Source: AC-32 sp035473395
GTDB lineage: Bacteria; Actinomycetota; Thermoleophilia; Gaiellales; Gaiellaceae
Reading direction: 5' to 3'
Assembly: GCA_035473395.1 (NCBI GenBank)
Contig: DATIOF010000058.1
Coordinates: 1-19,754 of the forward strand
DNA: 19,754 bases
Shown in pieces: positions 6,423-13,500 of the stretch. Numbering within the stretch: the first letter of the stretch is position 1; the number at the start of each line of letters is the position of its first letter. Made by a program: the position numbers and the translations under genes. Below the pieces are notes generated by a model. That model ran no database searches, had not been told where the DNA came from, and saw only the letters and a list, made by a program, of their open reading frames with translations.

Positions 6423-7367
6423 TCAAGGCTCGTGAACATAGGCCGTGAGGAGGACGTCCTCCCCGACCGCCTCCGACGTCAGGTGGTGCAGCGCCCGCGG
6501 CTCGGGGAGCGCGGTGACCGGCCCCGCGCCCTCGCCGGCAAGCGTCGGGGCGACGAACACCAGCAGCTTGTCCACCAGGTCGGCCGAGAGAAACGAGGCC
6601 GCGAGCGTCGGGCCGCCTTCCAGCAGCAGTGAGCGCACGCCGTCCGCCGCCAGCGCTCGCAGCTCCTCCTCGAGCGGCCCGCTGAGCAACTCGAGCTCCG
6701 ACCCCTCGGGCAGCGGCCCGCGGCCGAACGCGAGCCGGCGGGGCTGCGAGACGGCGCCGACATCCCGCGCCGTCAGTGCCGGCTCGTCGGCCCGCACCGT
6801 CCCCATCCCGACCGCGACCGCGTCCACCGACGCCCGCAGCTCGTGCACCCGGCGACGGCTTGCCTCGCCCGAGACCCACCGTGAGCCGGGCACGGTCACG
6901 CGCCCGTCGAGCGTGACCGCCACCTTGTAGGTCACGAACGGCCGCCGGCGCGCGACCCAGACACGCCAAGCCTCGTTTTGCACGCGAGCCTCCCAGAGGC
7001 CTGCGATCTCGACCTCCACCCCGGCCGCGCGCAACCGCTCGAAGCCTCGCCCGTCGACCTTCGGGTTCGGGTCGCCGACTGCCGCGACCACGCGCGCCAC
7101 ACCTGCCTCCACGACCGCGTCAGCGCACGGCGGCGTCGACCCGTGGTGCGAGCACGGCTCGAGCGAGACGAACAGCGTCGCCCCGCGCGCGCGCTCACCG
7201 GCCGCTTCGAGCGCGGCGACCTCCGCGTGCGGAGAGCCGCGGCCCGCGTACCAGCCCTCGCCGACCACCTCGCGGTCGCGCACCAGCACCGCGCCGACCA
7301 GCGGGTGTGTCGGCTCGACCGACCCGCGTCCGCGCTCCGCGAGCTCGAGCGCGCGCTCGAGGCTCAC
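6423..7367 (-). CDS. ribD: Bifunctional diaminohydroxyphosphoribosylaminopyrimidine deaminase / uracil reductase
   Basis: RibD carries out the second and third steps of riboflavin synthesis, deamination of the pyrimidine ring and NADPH-dependent reduction of the ribose. Length 314 residues. The deaminase domain (1 to about 140) has the zinc and catalytic motif HAEV (H47, E49) and PCSHHGSTPPC (C72, C81). The reductase domain (about 144-314) starts at PFVTYKVAVTLDG and includes SGEASRRRVHELRASVDAV, GTVRADEPALT and LLLEGGPTLAASFL. The conserved NPxVGAV near the N-terminus reads HPLVGAV, a His for the usual Asn at residue 21. GTG at 7365-7367 overlaps the rpe stop (GTGA). Open frame continues upstream to 8273, but that part is out of frame with rpe and rsmB and reads as Arg-rich shadow. 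Confidence 0.93.
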   Translation of the reverse strand: MSLERALELAERGRGSVEPTHPLVGAVLVRDREVVGEGWYAGRGSPHAEVAALEAAGERARGATLFVSLEPCSHHGSTPPCADAVVEAGVARVVAAVGDPNPKVDGRGFERLRAAGVEVEIAGLWEARVQNEAWRVWVARRRPFVTYKVAVTLDGRVTVPGSRWVSGEASRRRVHELRASVDAVAVGMGTVRADEPALTARDVGAVSQPRRLAFGRGPLPEGSELELLSGPLEEELRALAADGVRSLLLEGGPTLAASFLSADLVDKLLVFVAPTLAGEGAGPVTALPEPRALHHLTSEAVGEDVLLTAYVHEP

Positions 7368-8047
7368 GCGAGTGCCGCGACCAGCCGCCGATAGGCGCGC
7401 GGCAGGTCTTCGCGGCCGAAGATCGCCGTTGCGGCCACGAACAGCTCCGCGCCGGCGTCGCGCAGCTCGGCGATGTTGGTGGGCCCGACCCCGCCGTCGA
7501 CCTGCACGTGCATCGAGCGCGGCACCAGCGAGCGCAGCTTCGCGACGCGCTCGAGCGACTCCGGGATGAACGCCTGGCCCGAGTAGCCCGGGTGGACGCT
7601 CATGCAAAGCGCCAGGTCGACCTCCGCCTCCCGCGCCGCGTGCGCCGCCTCGTCCACGTCGGTCTCCGGATTGAACGCGAGCCCGACCTGCAGCCCGTGC
7701 TCGCGCGCCAGCGCGACCACGTCCGGCAGGTTCGGGCAGGTCTCGAAGTGGACGGTGACGCTGTCGGCGCCGGCCTCGGCGAACCCCGGGATGTGCCGCT
7801 CGGGGCTCTCGACCATCAGGTGGCAGTCGAGCACGCCGCCCTCGCGGTGGACGAGCGGCGCGATCCACTGCAGCACGATCGGGCCCGTCGTCACGGGCGG
7901 AATGAAGTGGCCGTCGCCGACATCGAAGTGGAAGACGCGGCACTCCGCGCGCAGCAGCACCTCGACCTGCTCGCCAAGGCGCGAGAAGTCCGCCGCGTAC
8001 AGCGACGGCTCGACCTCGACCGTGCGGATCCAGTCGTCCCAGCTCAC
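7364..8047 (-). CDS. rpe: Ribulose-phosphate 3-epimerase
   Basis: A 227-residue TIM-barrel enzyme interconverting ribulose 5-phosphate and xylulose 5-phosphate. Ribulose 5-phosphate is also the RibB substrate, which suits its place beside the rib genes. Probable active-site residues: S15 (PSLYAADF), H40 and D42 (FHFDVGDGHF), H76 (DCHLMVE), D184 (VQVDGGV). The MSVHPGYSGQAF loop (149-160) matches the family MSVNPGFGGQ-F with substitutions. The usual DVMDGH is DVGDGH, and VEPSLYAADF replaces the common APSILSADF, so it is a somewhat divergent member; a related hexulose-phosphate epimerase is a less likely alternative. GTG 8045-8047 overlaps the rsmB stop (GTGA). The in-frame stretch up to 8152 is shadow of rsmB. 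Confidence 0.88.
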   Translation of the reverse strand: MSWDDWIRTVEVEPSLYAADFSRLGEQVEVLLRAECRVFHFDVGDGHFIPPVTTGPIVLQWIAPLVHREGGVLDCHLMVESPERHIPGFAEAGADSVTVHFETCPNLPDVVALAREHGLQVGLAFNPETDVDEAAHAAREAEVDLALCMSVHPGYSGQAFIPESLERVAKLRSLVPRSMHVQVDGGVGPTNIAELRDAGAELFVAATAIFGREDLPRAYRRLVAALA

Positions 8048-9294
8048 GCGGCGGATGATCGCAGCCGGGCGATGAAGAACCCAGAGGTGTGGTCGCGCTG
8101 TGGCAGCGTGAGCAGGAACTCCGGCCGGCCGGCGTGCGCGAACTGCGGCCATTCGTCGCCGAGCGGGTCCAGCTGCAGACCGGTCTCGTCGACGACCGCT
8201 TCGTTCTCGTCCGCATTGATCGTGCAGACCGAGTAGACGACCGCGCCGCCCGGCCGCACGCGCTCGGCTGCAACGCGCAGCAGGTCCCGTTGCAGCTCGG
8301 GCAGCGGCTTGCCGCGCCAGCGCAGGTCGGGTCGCGCGGCCAGCACGCCCAGGCCGGAGCAGGGCGCGTCCACGAGCACGCGGTCGAACTCGCCGAGGCC
8401 GTCAGGCAGTGCGAGCGCGTCCGCGGTGACGACCCGTACGTTGGTCGCGCCGAGAAGCTTGCAGTTCACCTCGAGCTCGCGGGCGCGGCCCGGATGCTTC
8501 TCGACCGCGACGACCTCCTCGGCGCTTTCGGCGAGCTGCGTCGCCTTCCCGCCGGGCGCGGCGCAAAGGTCGAGCACCCGCTCCCCGGGCTGCGCTCCGA
8601 CCGCCAGCCCGGCCAGCTGGGAGCCGCGGCTCTGCGGCCAGACGAAGCCGGCCGCAAGGTCGCAATCCTCCATCCGCTCGACCCGCAGCGCGCCCGGGAT
8701 CGCGGGATCCCGCTCGCCGCCAACCGGCCCGCGGCGGCGGGCATTCAGCCGCACGGCCCGCTCGGGCGGCTCGTTCTGCGCCCGCATCAGCTCGCGCGCC
8801 TGGTCGGCCCCGAGATCGCGCCACCAGACCTCTGCCACCCAGTCCGGATACGAGTGGCGCAGCGCCGCCTGCACAGGCGTCTCCTCCGGCAGCGCTTCGA
8901 CGAGCTCGCGCAGCCCGAGCGTCAGCCGCCGCAGGACCGCGTTCGTGAACTTGACCGCGCGCTCGACCCCGGCGGCCCTGACGAGCTCGACCGACTCGTT
9001 CACAGCCGCGTGAACGGCGACCTCGGAGTAGGCGAGCTGGTACGCGCCCAGCCGAAGCGCTGCGAGCACGGGAGGATCGAGCTTGGCGACCGGACGGCCG
9101 CCGAGCTTCTCGATCCCGTGGTCCAGCGTGCGGACGCGCTGAACCGTCCCGTAGGCCAGTCGCTGCGCAAGCGCTCGCTCGCGCGGGTCGATGCCCTCGG
9201 CGGCCGCGCGAAAGGCGCGGTCGGCGTAGGCATCGTCCTCGAAGACGCGCCGAACCGTCTCGAACGCAGCCTGTCGCGCCGGCGAGACGTTCAT
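8044..9294 (-). CDS. rsmB: 16S rRNA (cytosine-967-C5)-methyltransferase RsmB
   Basis: A 416-residue SAM-dependent RNA methyltransferase acting on C967 of 16S rRNA. The N-terminal NusB-like RNA-binding domain covers about 1-130 (SPARQAAFETVRRVFEDD, YGTVQRVRTLDHGIEKL). The methyltransferase domain has the SAM-binding LDLCAAPGGKATQLA (241-255), motif IV DAPCSGLG (309-316, C312) and motif VI YSVCTINADENE (354-365, catalytic C357); this two-Cys arrangement is diagnostic for RNA m5C methyltransferases. The end, HTSGFFIARL, also fits. The ATG at 9292-9294 overlaps the fmt stop (ATGA), the only ATG among the overlapping starts. Its partners fmt, def and priA form a widely conserved cluster. Confidence 0.94.
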   Translation of the reverse strand: MNVSPARQAAFETVRRVFEDDAYADRAFRAAAEGIDPRERALAQRLAYGTVQRVRTLDHGIEKLGGRPVAKLDPPVLAALRLGAYQLAYSEVAVHAAVNESVELVRAAGVERAVKFTNAVLRRLTLGLRELVEALPEETPVQAALRHSYPDWVAEVWWRDLGADQARELMRAQNEPPERAVRLNARRRGPVGGERDPAIPGALRVERMEDCDLAAGFVWPQSRGSQLAGLAVGAQPGERVLDLCAAPGGKATQLAESAEEVVAVEKHPGRARELEVNCKLLGATNVRVVTADALALPDGLGEFDRVLVDAPCSGLGVLAARPDLRWRGKPLPELQRDLLRVAAERVRPGGAVVYSVCTINADENEAVVDETGLQLDPLGDEWPQFAHAGRPEFLLTLPQRDHTSGFFIARLRSSAA

Positions 9295-10079
9295 CGCAAG
9301 CCGCGCAGGAACGCGTCGTAGTCCATGCGCTTCCCGCCTTCGGGCTGAACCTCGAGCGGGACGAACTTGCCGCCCTGGACCCGCGCCTGCCAGATCGTCA
9401 CAGGCCGTCCGTGCAACCTGCCGCGCGCGCCGATGTGTGGCGAGAGCGCGCGGATCCGGTTCACCAGCTCCTGCGGCGGGCGGCTCCAGTCGAGCTCGCG
9501 GTCTTCCGGCCGGATCTTCTCCGCGTACGTGACGCCTTCCGCCGGCTGCGGCCGCAGGGTCGGCTCCGGCAGCGCCTGCTCGAGCAGCTCGGCCGCCAGC
9601 TCGCCGGCACGCGCCGAGACGGTGCCGAAGTTGTCCTCCGGCGTGAGCGCGAACGCCCGTTGCGCAGCGATCGGCCCGGCGTCGAGCTCCCGCACGAGCT
9701 CGATGATCGTCACACCCGTCTCGTCGTCGCCCGCCATCAGCGCACGCTCGATCGGCGCGGCGCCACGCCAGCGCGGGAGCAGCGATGGGTGGACGTTCAA
9801 CCACAGCGCCCGGTCGAGCACGGACTCGGGGATCAACACGCCGTAGGCGGCCACGACCACGGTGCCGACCTCGGGCTCGAAGTCGTCGAGCCGCTCGGGC
9901 TGGCGCACCTCGATCCCGAGCCGCTCCGCGGTCGCCTTCGCCGGCGGCGGCGCCAGCTTCCGCCCGCGTCCTTGCGGCCGGTCGGGCCGCGTGAGCAGGT
10001 ACGCGACGTCGTGCTTGGCTGCGAGGCGCTCGAGCACGTCGGCGCCGAGCGGGGCGGTCGCCGCGACCGCCAGCTGCAC
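9291..10079 (-). CDS. fmt: Methionyl-tRNA formyltransferase
   Basis: Transfers a formyl group from 10-formyltetrahydrofolate to Met-tRNAfMet, making the initiator tRNA. The catalytic Rossmann domain (about 1-185) has RPDRPQGRGRKL (31-42), AAYGVLIP, and LNVHPSLLPRWRGAAPI (94-110) with N95 and H97, plus D133 in ELDAGPI; these match the N-H-D triad of the family. The C-terminal tRNA-binding domain is short, ending at residue 262 against roughly 310 in E. coli, so it is a compact form rather than a truncation, since the end meets the rsmB start cleanly. GTG 10077-10079 overlaps the def TAG stop by one base (TAGTG), the same junction as receiver-degV. Confidence 0.93.
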   Translation of the reverse strand: MQLAVAATAPLGADVLERLAAKHDVAYLLTRPDRPQGRGRKLAPPPAKATAERLGIEVRQPERLDDFEPEVGTVVVAAYGVLIPESVLDRALWLNVHPSLLPRWRGAAPIERALMAGDDETGVTIIELVRELDAGPIAAQRAFALTPEDNFGTVSARAGELAAELLEQALPEPTLRPQPAEGVTYAEKIRPEDRELDWSRPPQELVNRIRALSPHIGARGRLHGRPVTIWQARVQGGKFVPLEVQPEGGKRMDYDAFLRGLR

Positions 10080-10651
10080 TAGCGAACCAGGATCGGCTGG
10101 GGCCGCAGCAGGCCGAGCGCCTCGCGCCTGGCCTCCGGCGTCGTCCGGTCCAGGATCAGCACGCCGTCGAGGTGGTCGAGCTCGTGCTGGGCGATCCGGG
10201 CCGGCAGGCCTTCGAGCTCGAGCCGCACGTCGTTGCCCTCGGCGTCCTTGCCCTCGAGCGTCAGCGAGACGTGCCGCTCGACCGGGATCACGACGCCCTG
10301 CATCGAGAGGCACCCCTCGGTGTCGCTCTCGCGCTCCTCCGAGGTGGCCGCGAAGCTCGGGTTGACGACGATCACCGGCGCCTGCTCGGTGTCCGGCAGG
10401 AAGGCGAAGACGCGCCGCAGGACGCCGATCTGCGTGGCCGCGAGCCCGAGCCCGTTGGCCTCTTTCAGCAGATGCGTCAGCCGCTCTGCGAGCTTCCCGA
10501 GGTCACCGTCGAACTGCTCGACCTCGCGGGCCCGCATCCGCAGGACTGGGTCCGGGTACTGCCGGACCTGCGCGAGCGCCAGCTGCCGTCGCGCCTCCGC
10601 TTCGGGGTCGAGCTTCTCGTTCCGGACCTCGCCGGTCTCTTCGTCCGCCAC
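10079..10651 (-). CDS. def: Peptide deformylase
   Basis: Metalloprotease that removes the N-terminal formyl group from nascent proteins, the counterpart of fmt. All three family motifs are present: GLGLAATQ (67-74), EGCLS (112-116, metal ligand C114) and QHELDH (155-160, ligands H156 and H160, catalytic E157). Length is 190 residues. The N-terminus carries about 25 charged residues before the usual RQYPDPVLR start of the fold. GTG at 10649-10651 is chosen because a TACAAT hexamer, the best -10 match in the window, ends exactly 7 nt upstream. A later start nearer the fold is possible. It is 20 nt downstream of priA and overlaps fmt. Confidence 0.95.
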   Translation of the reverse strand: MADEETGEVRNEKLDPEAEARRQLALAQVRQYPDPVLRMRAREVEQFDGDLGKLAERLTHLLKEANGLGLAATQIGVLRRVFAFLPDTEQAPVIVVNPSFAATSEERESDTEGCLSMQGVVIPVERHVSLTLEGKDAEGNDVRLELEGLPARIAQHELDHLDGVLILDRTTPEARREALGLLRPQPILVR

Positions 10652-10658
10652 GCCTCAG

Positions 10659-10664
10659 ATTGTA
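10659..10664 (-). promoter_or_regulatory. Putative -10 hexamer TACAAT of leaderless def promoter
   Basis: TACAAT on the minus strand matches five of six positions of the TATAAT consensus and ends 7 nt before the def GTG. It lies in the 20-nt gap after priA. It is the strongest single example of the window-wide pattern. Confidence 0.6.
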
Positions 10665-10671
10665 GGGAGCG

Positions 10672-12594
10672 TCAGAGGCTCTGGGGGTCGACGTCGACGA
10701 CGGCCGTGACGCCGGCCTTGCTCATCGCCGGGGCGGCCGCCGCCAGTAGTTGCGCGACCCGCGCGGCGACGCGGCGAGGCTCGTCCGTCTTCGAGACGAG
10801 CTGGGCGCGGTGCTTGCCACGCAAGCGCAGGAGCGGCGCCGGCCCGAGCGCCTCGGCGCCGAGGCCAGCCTTCAGCTCCTCGAGGAGTGCTGAGGGCCCG
10901 CGCTCGTCCGGGCCGGCCGCGACCACGCGCACCAGATGGCGGAACGGCGGGTAGCCGAGCTCGCGGCGCCGCGCCAGCTCGTCGGCCAGGAAGCGCCGTA
11001 CGTCGTGGTTCGCGGCGAGCGCGAGCGGCCGCGCGTCGGGCTGGAACGTCTGGACCAGCACGCGGCCCGGTGCATCGCGGCCGCTGCGGCCGGCGAGCTG
11101 GGTGACGAGCTGGAACGTCCGCTCCTCGGCGCGGAAGTCGGGCAGGCCGAGACCGGTGTCGGCGTCGACGACGGCGGCCAGCTCGACCCCGGCGAAGTGG
11201 TGGCCTTTAGCGACCATCTGCGTCCCGAGCAGCACGGCGCGATCGGTCTCGCGGAAGCGCCGCAATGCCGCCGCCAGGTCCTCCGGGTTCGCGGCCGTGT
11301 CGGCGTCGAGCCGGATCAGCTCGAGCTCAGGGACCTTCGCGGCGAGCTCTCGCTCCAGCCGCTGCGTGCCGGCGCCGATCCGCGCGATCTCCGTCGAGCG
11401 GCAGACCCGGCACTCCTCAGGCTCGGGCTCGACGTGGCCGCAGTGGTGGCAGTGCAGCCGCTCGTCGCGGTGCAGCACAAGCGCGACGTCGCAGTCAGGA
11501 CAGCGAAAGGTCGTTCCGCAGGCGCGGCAGTGCAGCGCGGGCGCAATGCCGCGGCGGTTGAGGAGCAGGATCGCCTTCCCGCCGTTCTCCGCGATCCGGC
11601 CGAGCTCGGCGAGCAACGGCGCCGAGAGCGGATAGCCCGCCTCGCGCCGCAGGTCGACGACGCGCACCGGCGGCAGCTTCGCGCCCAGGCGCTCGCGCAG
11701 CTCCAGCCGCTCTAGCCGCTCCCAGCTCTCGGGCCGCGGCGTTGCGCTGCCGTACAGCGCCACCGCGCCCTCGAGCGCCGCGCGCTTGGCTGCGACCGTC
11801 CGAGCGTCGTAGCGCGGGTCGGACTCCTGCTTGAACGACGGGTCGTGCTCCTCGTCGACGCAGATCAGGCCGACGCCGTGCATCGGCGCGAAGATCGCCG
11901 AACGCGCGCCGACCACCACACGAGCCTCGCCGCTGGCGATCCGCTCGCGCTCGTCCCGCCGCTCGGCGTCGGTCAGGCCCGAGTGCAGGATCGCGACCGA
12001 GTCGCCGAAGCGCGCCCGGAAGCGGCCGACCGTCTGCGGCGCGAGGGCGATCTCGGGAACGAGCACGATCGTCCCCAGCCCGCGCTCGAGGGCGGCTGCC
12101 GCGGCCTGCAGGTAGACCTCGGTCTTGCCGCTGCCGGTCGGCCCGTAGAGCAGGAAGTGGCCGCCGCCGGCGTCCATCGCGCCGACCACCGCTCCCACGG
12201 CCGCGAGCTGGTCGTCGCTCAGCCGCTCCGGCGCGGCCTCGCCCTCGAGAGACTGCCGCTCGCCCGGCGGTGCCTGCTCCTTGCGCCTCGCGGGCCGTAC
12301 CGGGGCAACCAGCTCGAGCGCCCGCGCCGGCGTCGAGCCGTAGTACTCGGCCAGCCAGAGCGCGAGGTCGACCAGCGCCGGCGGCAGCTCGTGCACGACC
12401 TTGTCGACGGGCCGCGCGTCGACTCCCGCGGGCGGCGCCTCGACGATGTCCACGACCACGCCGCGAGTGCGTCCGCGCCCGAACGGCACGGAGACGACCG
12501 CGCCCTTGCCGGCACCCTCTGGCAATTCGTAGGTGAACTCACGCCCGCCGAGGGCGCGCGTGGTGACGAGCGGGACTACCGTGCCGAAGCTCAG
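10672..12594 (-). CDS. priA: Primosomal protein N' (replication restart helicase PriA)
   Basis: A superfamily 2 helicase that reloads the replisome at collapsed forks. From the proposed CTG start it has 640 residues. The N-terminal 3'-DNA-binding part includes VVPLVTTRALGGREFTYELP; the helicase core has Walker A GPTGSGKT (151-158) and DEEH (247-250); eight zinc-binding Cys follow (356, 359, 365, 368, 382, 385, 395, 398); the C-terminal helicase lobe has LLGTQMVAKGHHF and AGRSGR. Walker motifs are intact, unlike some actinobacterial PriA homologues described as lacking them. The first standard start codon in frame is TTG at 12523-12525, but that would remove the typical PriA N-terminus. No ATG, GTG or TTG exists between it and an upstream stop inside the ZIP gene, so CTG 12592-12594, with TAGGCT 7 nt upstream, is the best candidate. 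Confidence 0.9.
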   Translation of the reverse strand: MSFGTVVPLVTTRALGGREFTYELPEGAGKGAVVSVPFGRGRTRGVVVDIVEAPPAGVDARPVDKVVHELPPALVDLALWLAEYYGSTPARALELVAPVRPARRKEQAPPGERQSLEGEAAPERLSDDQLAAVGAVVGAMDAGGGHFLLYGPTGSGKTEVYLQAAAAALERGLGTIVLVPEIALAPQTVGRFRARFGDSVAILHSGLTDAERRDERERIASGEARVVVGARSAIFAPMHGVGLICVDEEHDPSFKQESDPRYDARTVAAKRAALEGAVALYGSATPRPESWERLERLELRERLGAKLPPVRVVDLRREAGYPLSAPLLAELGRIAENGGKAILLLNRRGIAPALHCRACGTTFRCPDCDVALVLHRDERLHCHHCGHVEPEPEECRVCRSTEIARIGAGTQRLERELAAKVPELELIRLDADTAANPEDLAAALRRFRETDRAVLLGTQMVAKGHHFAGVELAAVVDADTGLGLPDFRAEERTFQLVTQLAGRSGRDAPGRVLVQTFQPDARPLALAANHDVRRFLADELARRRELGYPPFRHLVRVVAAGPDERGPSALLEELKAGLGAEALGPAPLLRLRGKHRAQLVSKTDEPRRVAARVAQLLAAAAPAMSKAGVTAVVDVDPQSL

Positions 12595-12601
12595 GCCGTC
12601 G

Positions 12602-12607
12602 AGCCTA
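12602..12607 (-). promoter_or_regulatory. Putative -10 hexamer TAGGCT before the priA CTG start
   Basis: TAGGCT on the minus strand ends exactly 7 nt before the CTG at 12592-12594. Its TAG is the stop codon of the ZIP gene, so part of the match is imposed. Its spacing is the reason for preferring CTG as the priA start. Confidence 0.35.
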
Positions 12608-13435
12608 GACGCCGGCCGCGACGAGCACGAAGTCCGTCGCGAACCCGAGCGTCAGCCCGAGCAAGAGGCCCCACGCGACGGTCGTCTTGCTCGCGAAGAG
12701 CCGGCAGACGTTCAGGAGCTCCATCACCACGTAGAGGATCGAGCCCGCGGCGAGCGTCAGGAAGAGGATCGAGACGGCCGTCGACGTCCACGCCTGCCCG
12801 ACGAGCGTGCCGAAGAAGGTCGGCAGGCCGCCGATCACGCCGAGTAGGGCGAGGAACCGCCAGCTCGGCTTCTCGGCGTCACCGGACAGCGGCGCGACGA
12901 TGCCGAAGCCCTCGGTCGCGTTGTGCAGGCCGAAGCCGATCACGAGCACGTAGGCGAGGCTGAGCTCGTTGAGCGCCGCCGACTGTCCGATCGCCAGGCC
13001 CTCGGAGAAGTTGTGCAGGCCGATCCCGGTCGCAATGAAGAGCGCCAGCCAGCGGGCCGGCGTCAGGCCGACGAAGTGCGAGCGCTCGAGCTCGGTTGCC
13101 GACGCGGCGCCCGGGCCGAGGAAGGCCTTGCGGCGGCGCGCCTTCATCCACGAGTCGTAGTAGACGAGGCTGAGCAGGCCGACCGCGAAGCCGCCGAAGG
13201 CGAGCGCCGCGTAGCCGCTGAACTGGCTCCAGTCGCGCGCGTTGAGCGCGTCTTCGACCGGGCTGATCGCCTGGCTGAGCACGTCCCAGAACAGGAACAG
13301 CAGGATGCCGGTGGCGGTCGCGCTGAGGAACGCCTTGAAGCCCTGGCCGACATCGTGCAGCCGGCCCATCGGCAGCCCGATGAAGATCGTCAGGCCCGCG
13401 ATCAGGCCGAGCAGCAAGATGTGTCCGGTCGGCAT
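12605..13435 (-). CDS. ZIP family divalent metal transporter
   Basis: A 276-residue membrane protein with about eight hydrophobic segments. ZIP carriers import Zn, Fe or Mn into the cytoplasm. The two signature helices are GIGLHNFSEGLAIG (137-150) and GFGLHNATEGFGI (167-179), each with the HNxxEG metal-binding motif as in ZupT/GufA-type members. A charged loop (about 97-120, WMKARRRK) separates the N-terminal helices from the signature helices. It starts at ATG 13433-13435 with TACGGT ending 8 nt upstream. It diverges from a DtxR/MntR-family regulator across 65 bp holding a perfect 20-bp palindrome, which implies metal-dependent control. The actual metal is not readable; iron or manganese is favoured by the regulator type. 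Confidence 0.9.
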   Translation of the reverse strand: MPTGHILLLGLIAGLTIFIGLPMGRLHDVGQGFKAFLSATATGILLFLFWDVLSQAISPVEDALNARDWSQFSGYAALAFGGFAVGLLSLVYYDSWMKARRRKAFLGPGAASATELERSHFVGLTPARWLALFIATGIGLHNFSEGLAIGQSAALNELSLAYVLVIGFGLHNATEGFGIVAPLSGDAEKPSWRFLALLGVIGGLPTFFGTLVGQAWTSTAVSILFLTLAAGSILYVVMELLNVCRLFASKTTVAWGLLLGLTLGFATDFVLVAAGV

Positions 13436-13443
13436 CTCTTCGC

Positions 13444-13449
13444 ACCGTA
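13444..13449 (-). promoter_or_regulatory. Putative -10 hexamer TACGGT of ZIP gene promoter
   Basis: TACGGT on the minus strand ends 8 nt before the ZIP ATG. The palindromic operator begins 7 bp further upstream, where a -35 element would lie, so bound repressor should block this promoter. Confidence 0.45.
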
Positions 13450-13456
13450 GCAGCTT

Positions 13457-13476
13457 GTGTAAGGGCGCCCTTACAC
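13457..13476. promoter_or_regulatory. Perfect 20-bp palindrome, probable DtxR/MntR-type operator
   Basis: GTGTAAGGGCGCCCTTACAC is identical to its own reverse complement over all 20 bp. It lies in the 65-bp region between the divergent ZIP transporter and DtxR-family genes. The half-site TAAGG resembles the half-site of DtxR/IdeR boxes, though the centre differs. If both genes are leaderless, it covers roughly -22 to -41 of the ZIP promoter and -25 to -44 of the regulator promoter, so one site could repress both. That binding is by this regulator is inference. Confidence 0.8.
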
Positions 13477-13487
13477 CAACCCGCGAG

Positions 13488-13493
13488 TAGAGT
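13488..13493 (+). promoter_or_regulatory. Putative -10 hexamer TAGAGT of leaderless regulator promoter
   Basis: TAGAGT ends 7 nt before the ATG at 13501. No Shine-Dalgarno is present between. The palindrome lies immediately upstream, over the -35 position. Confidence 0.5.
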
Positions 13494-13500
13494 TTCCCGC

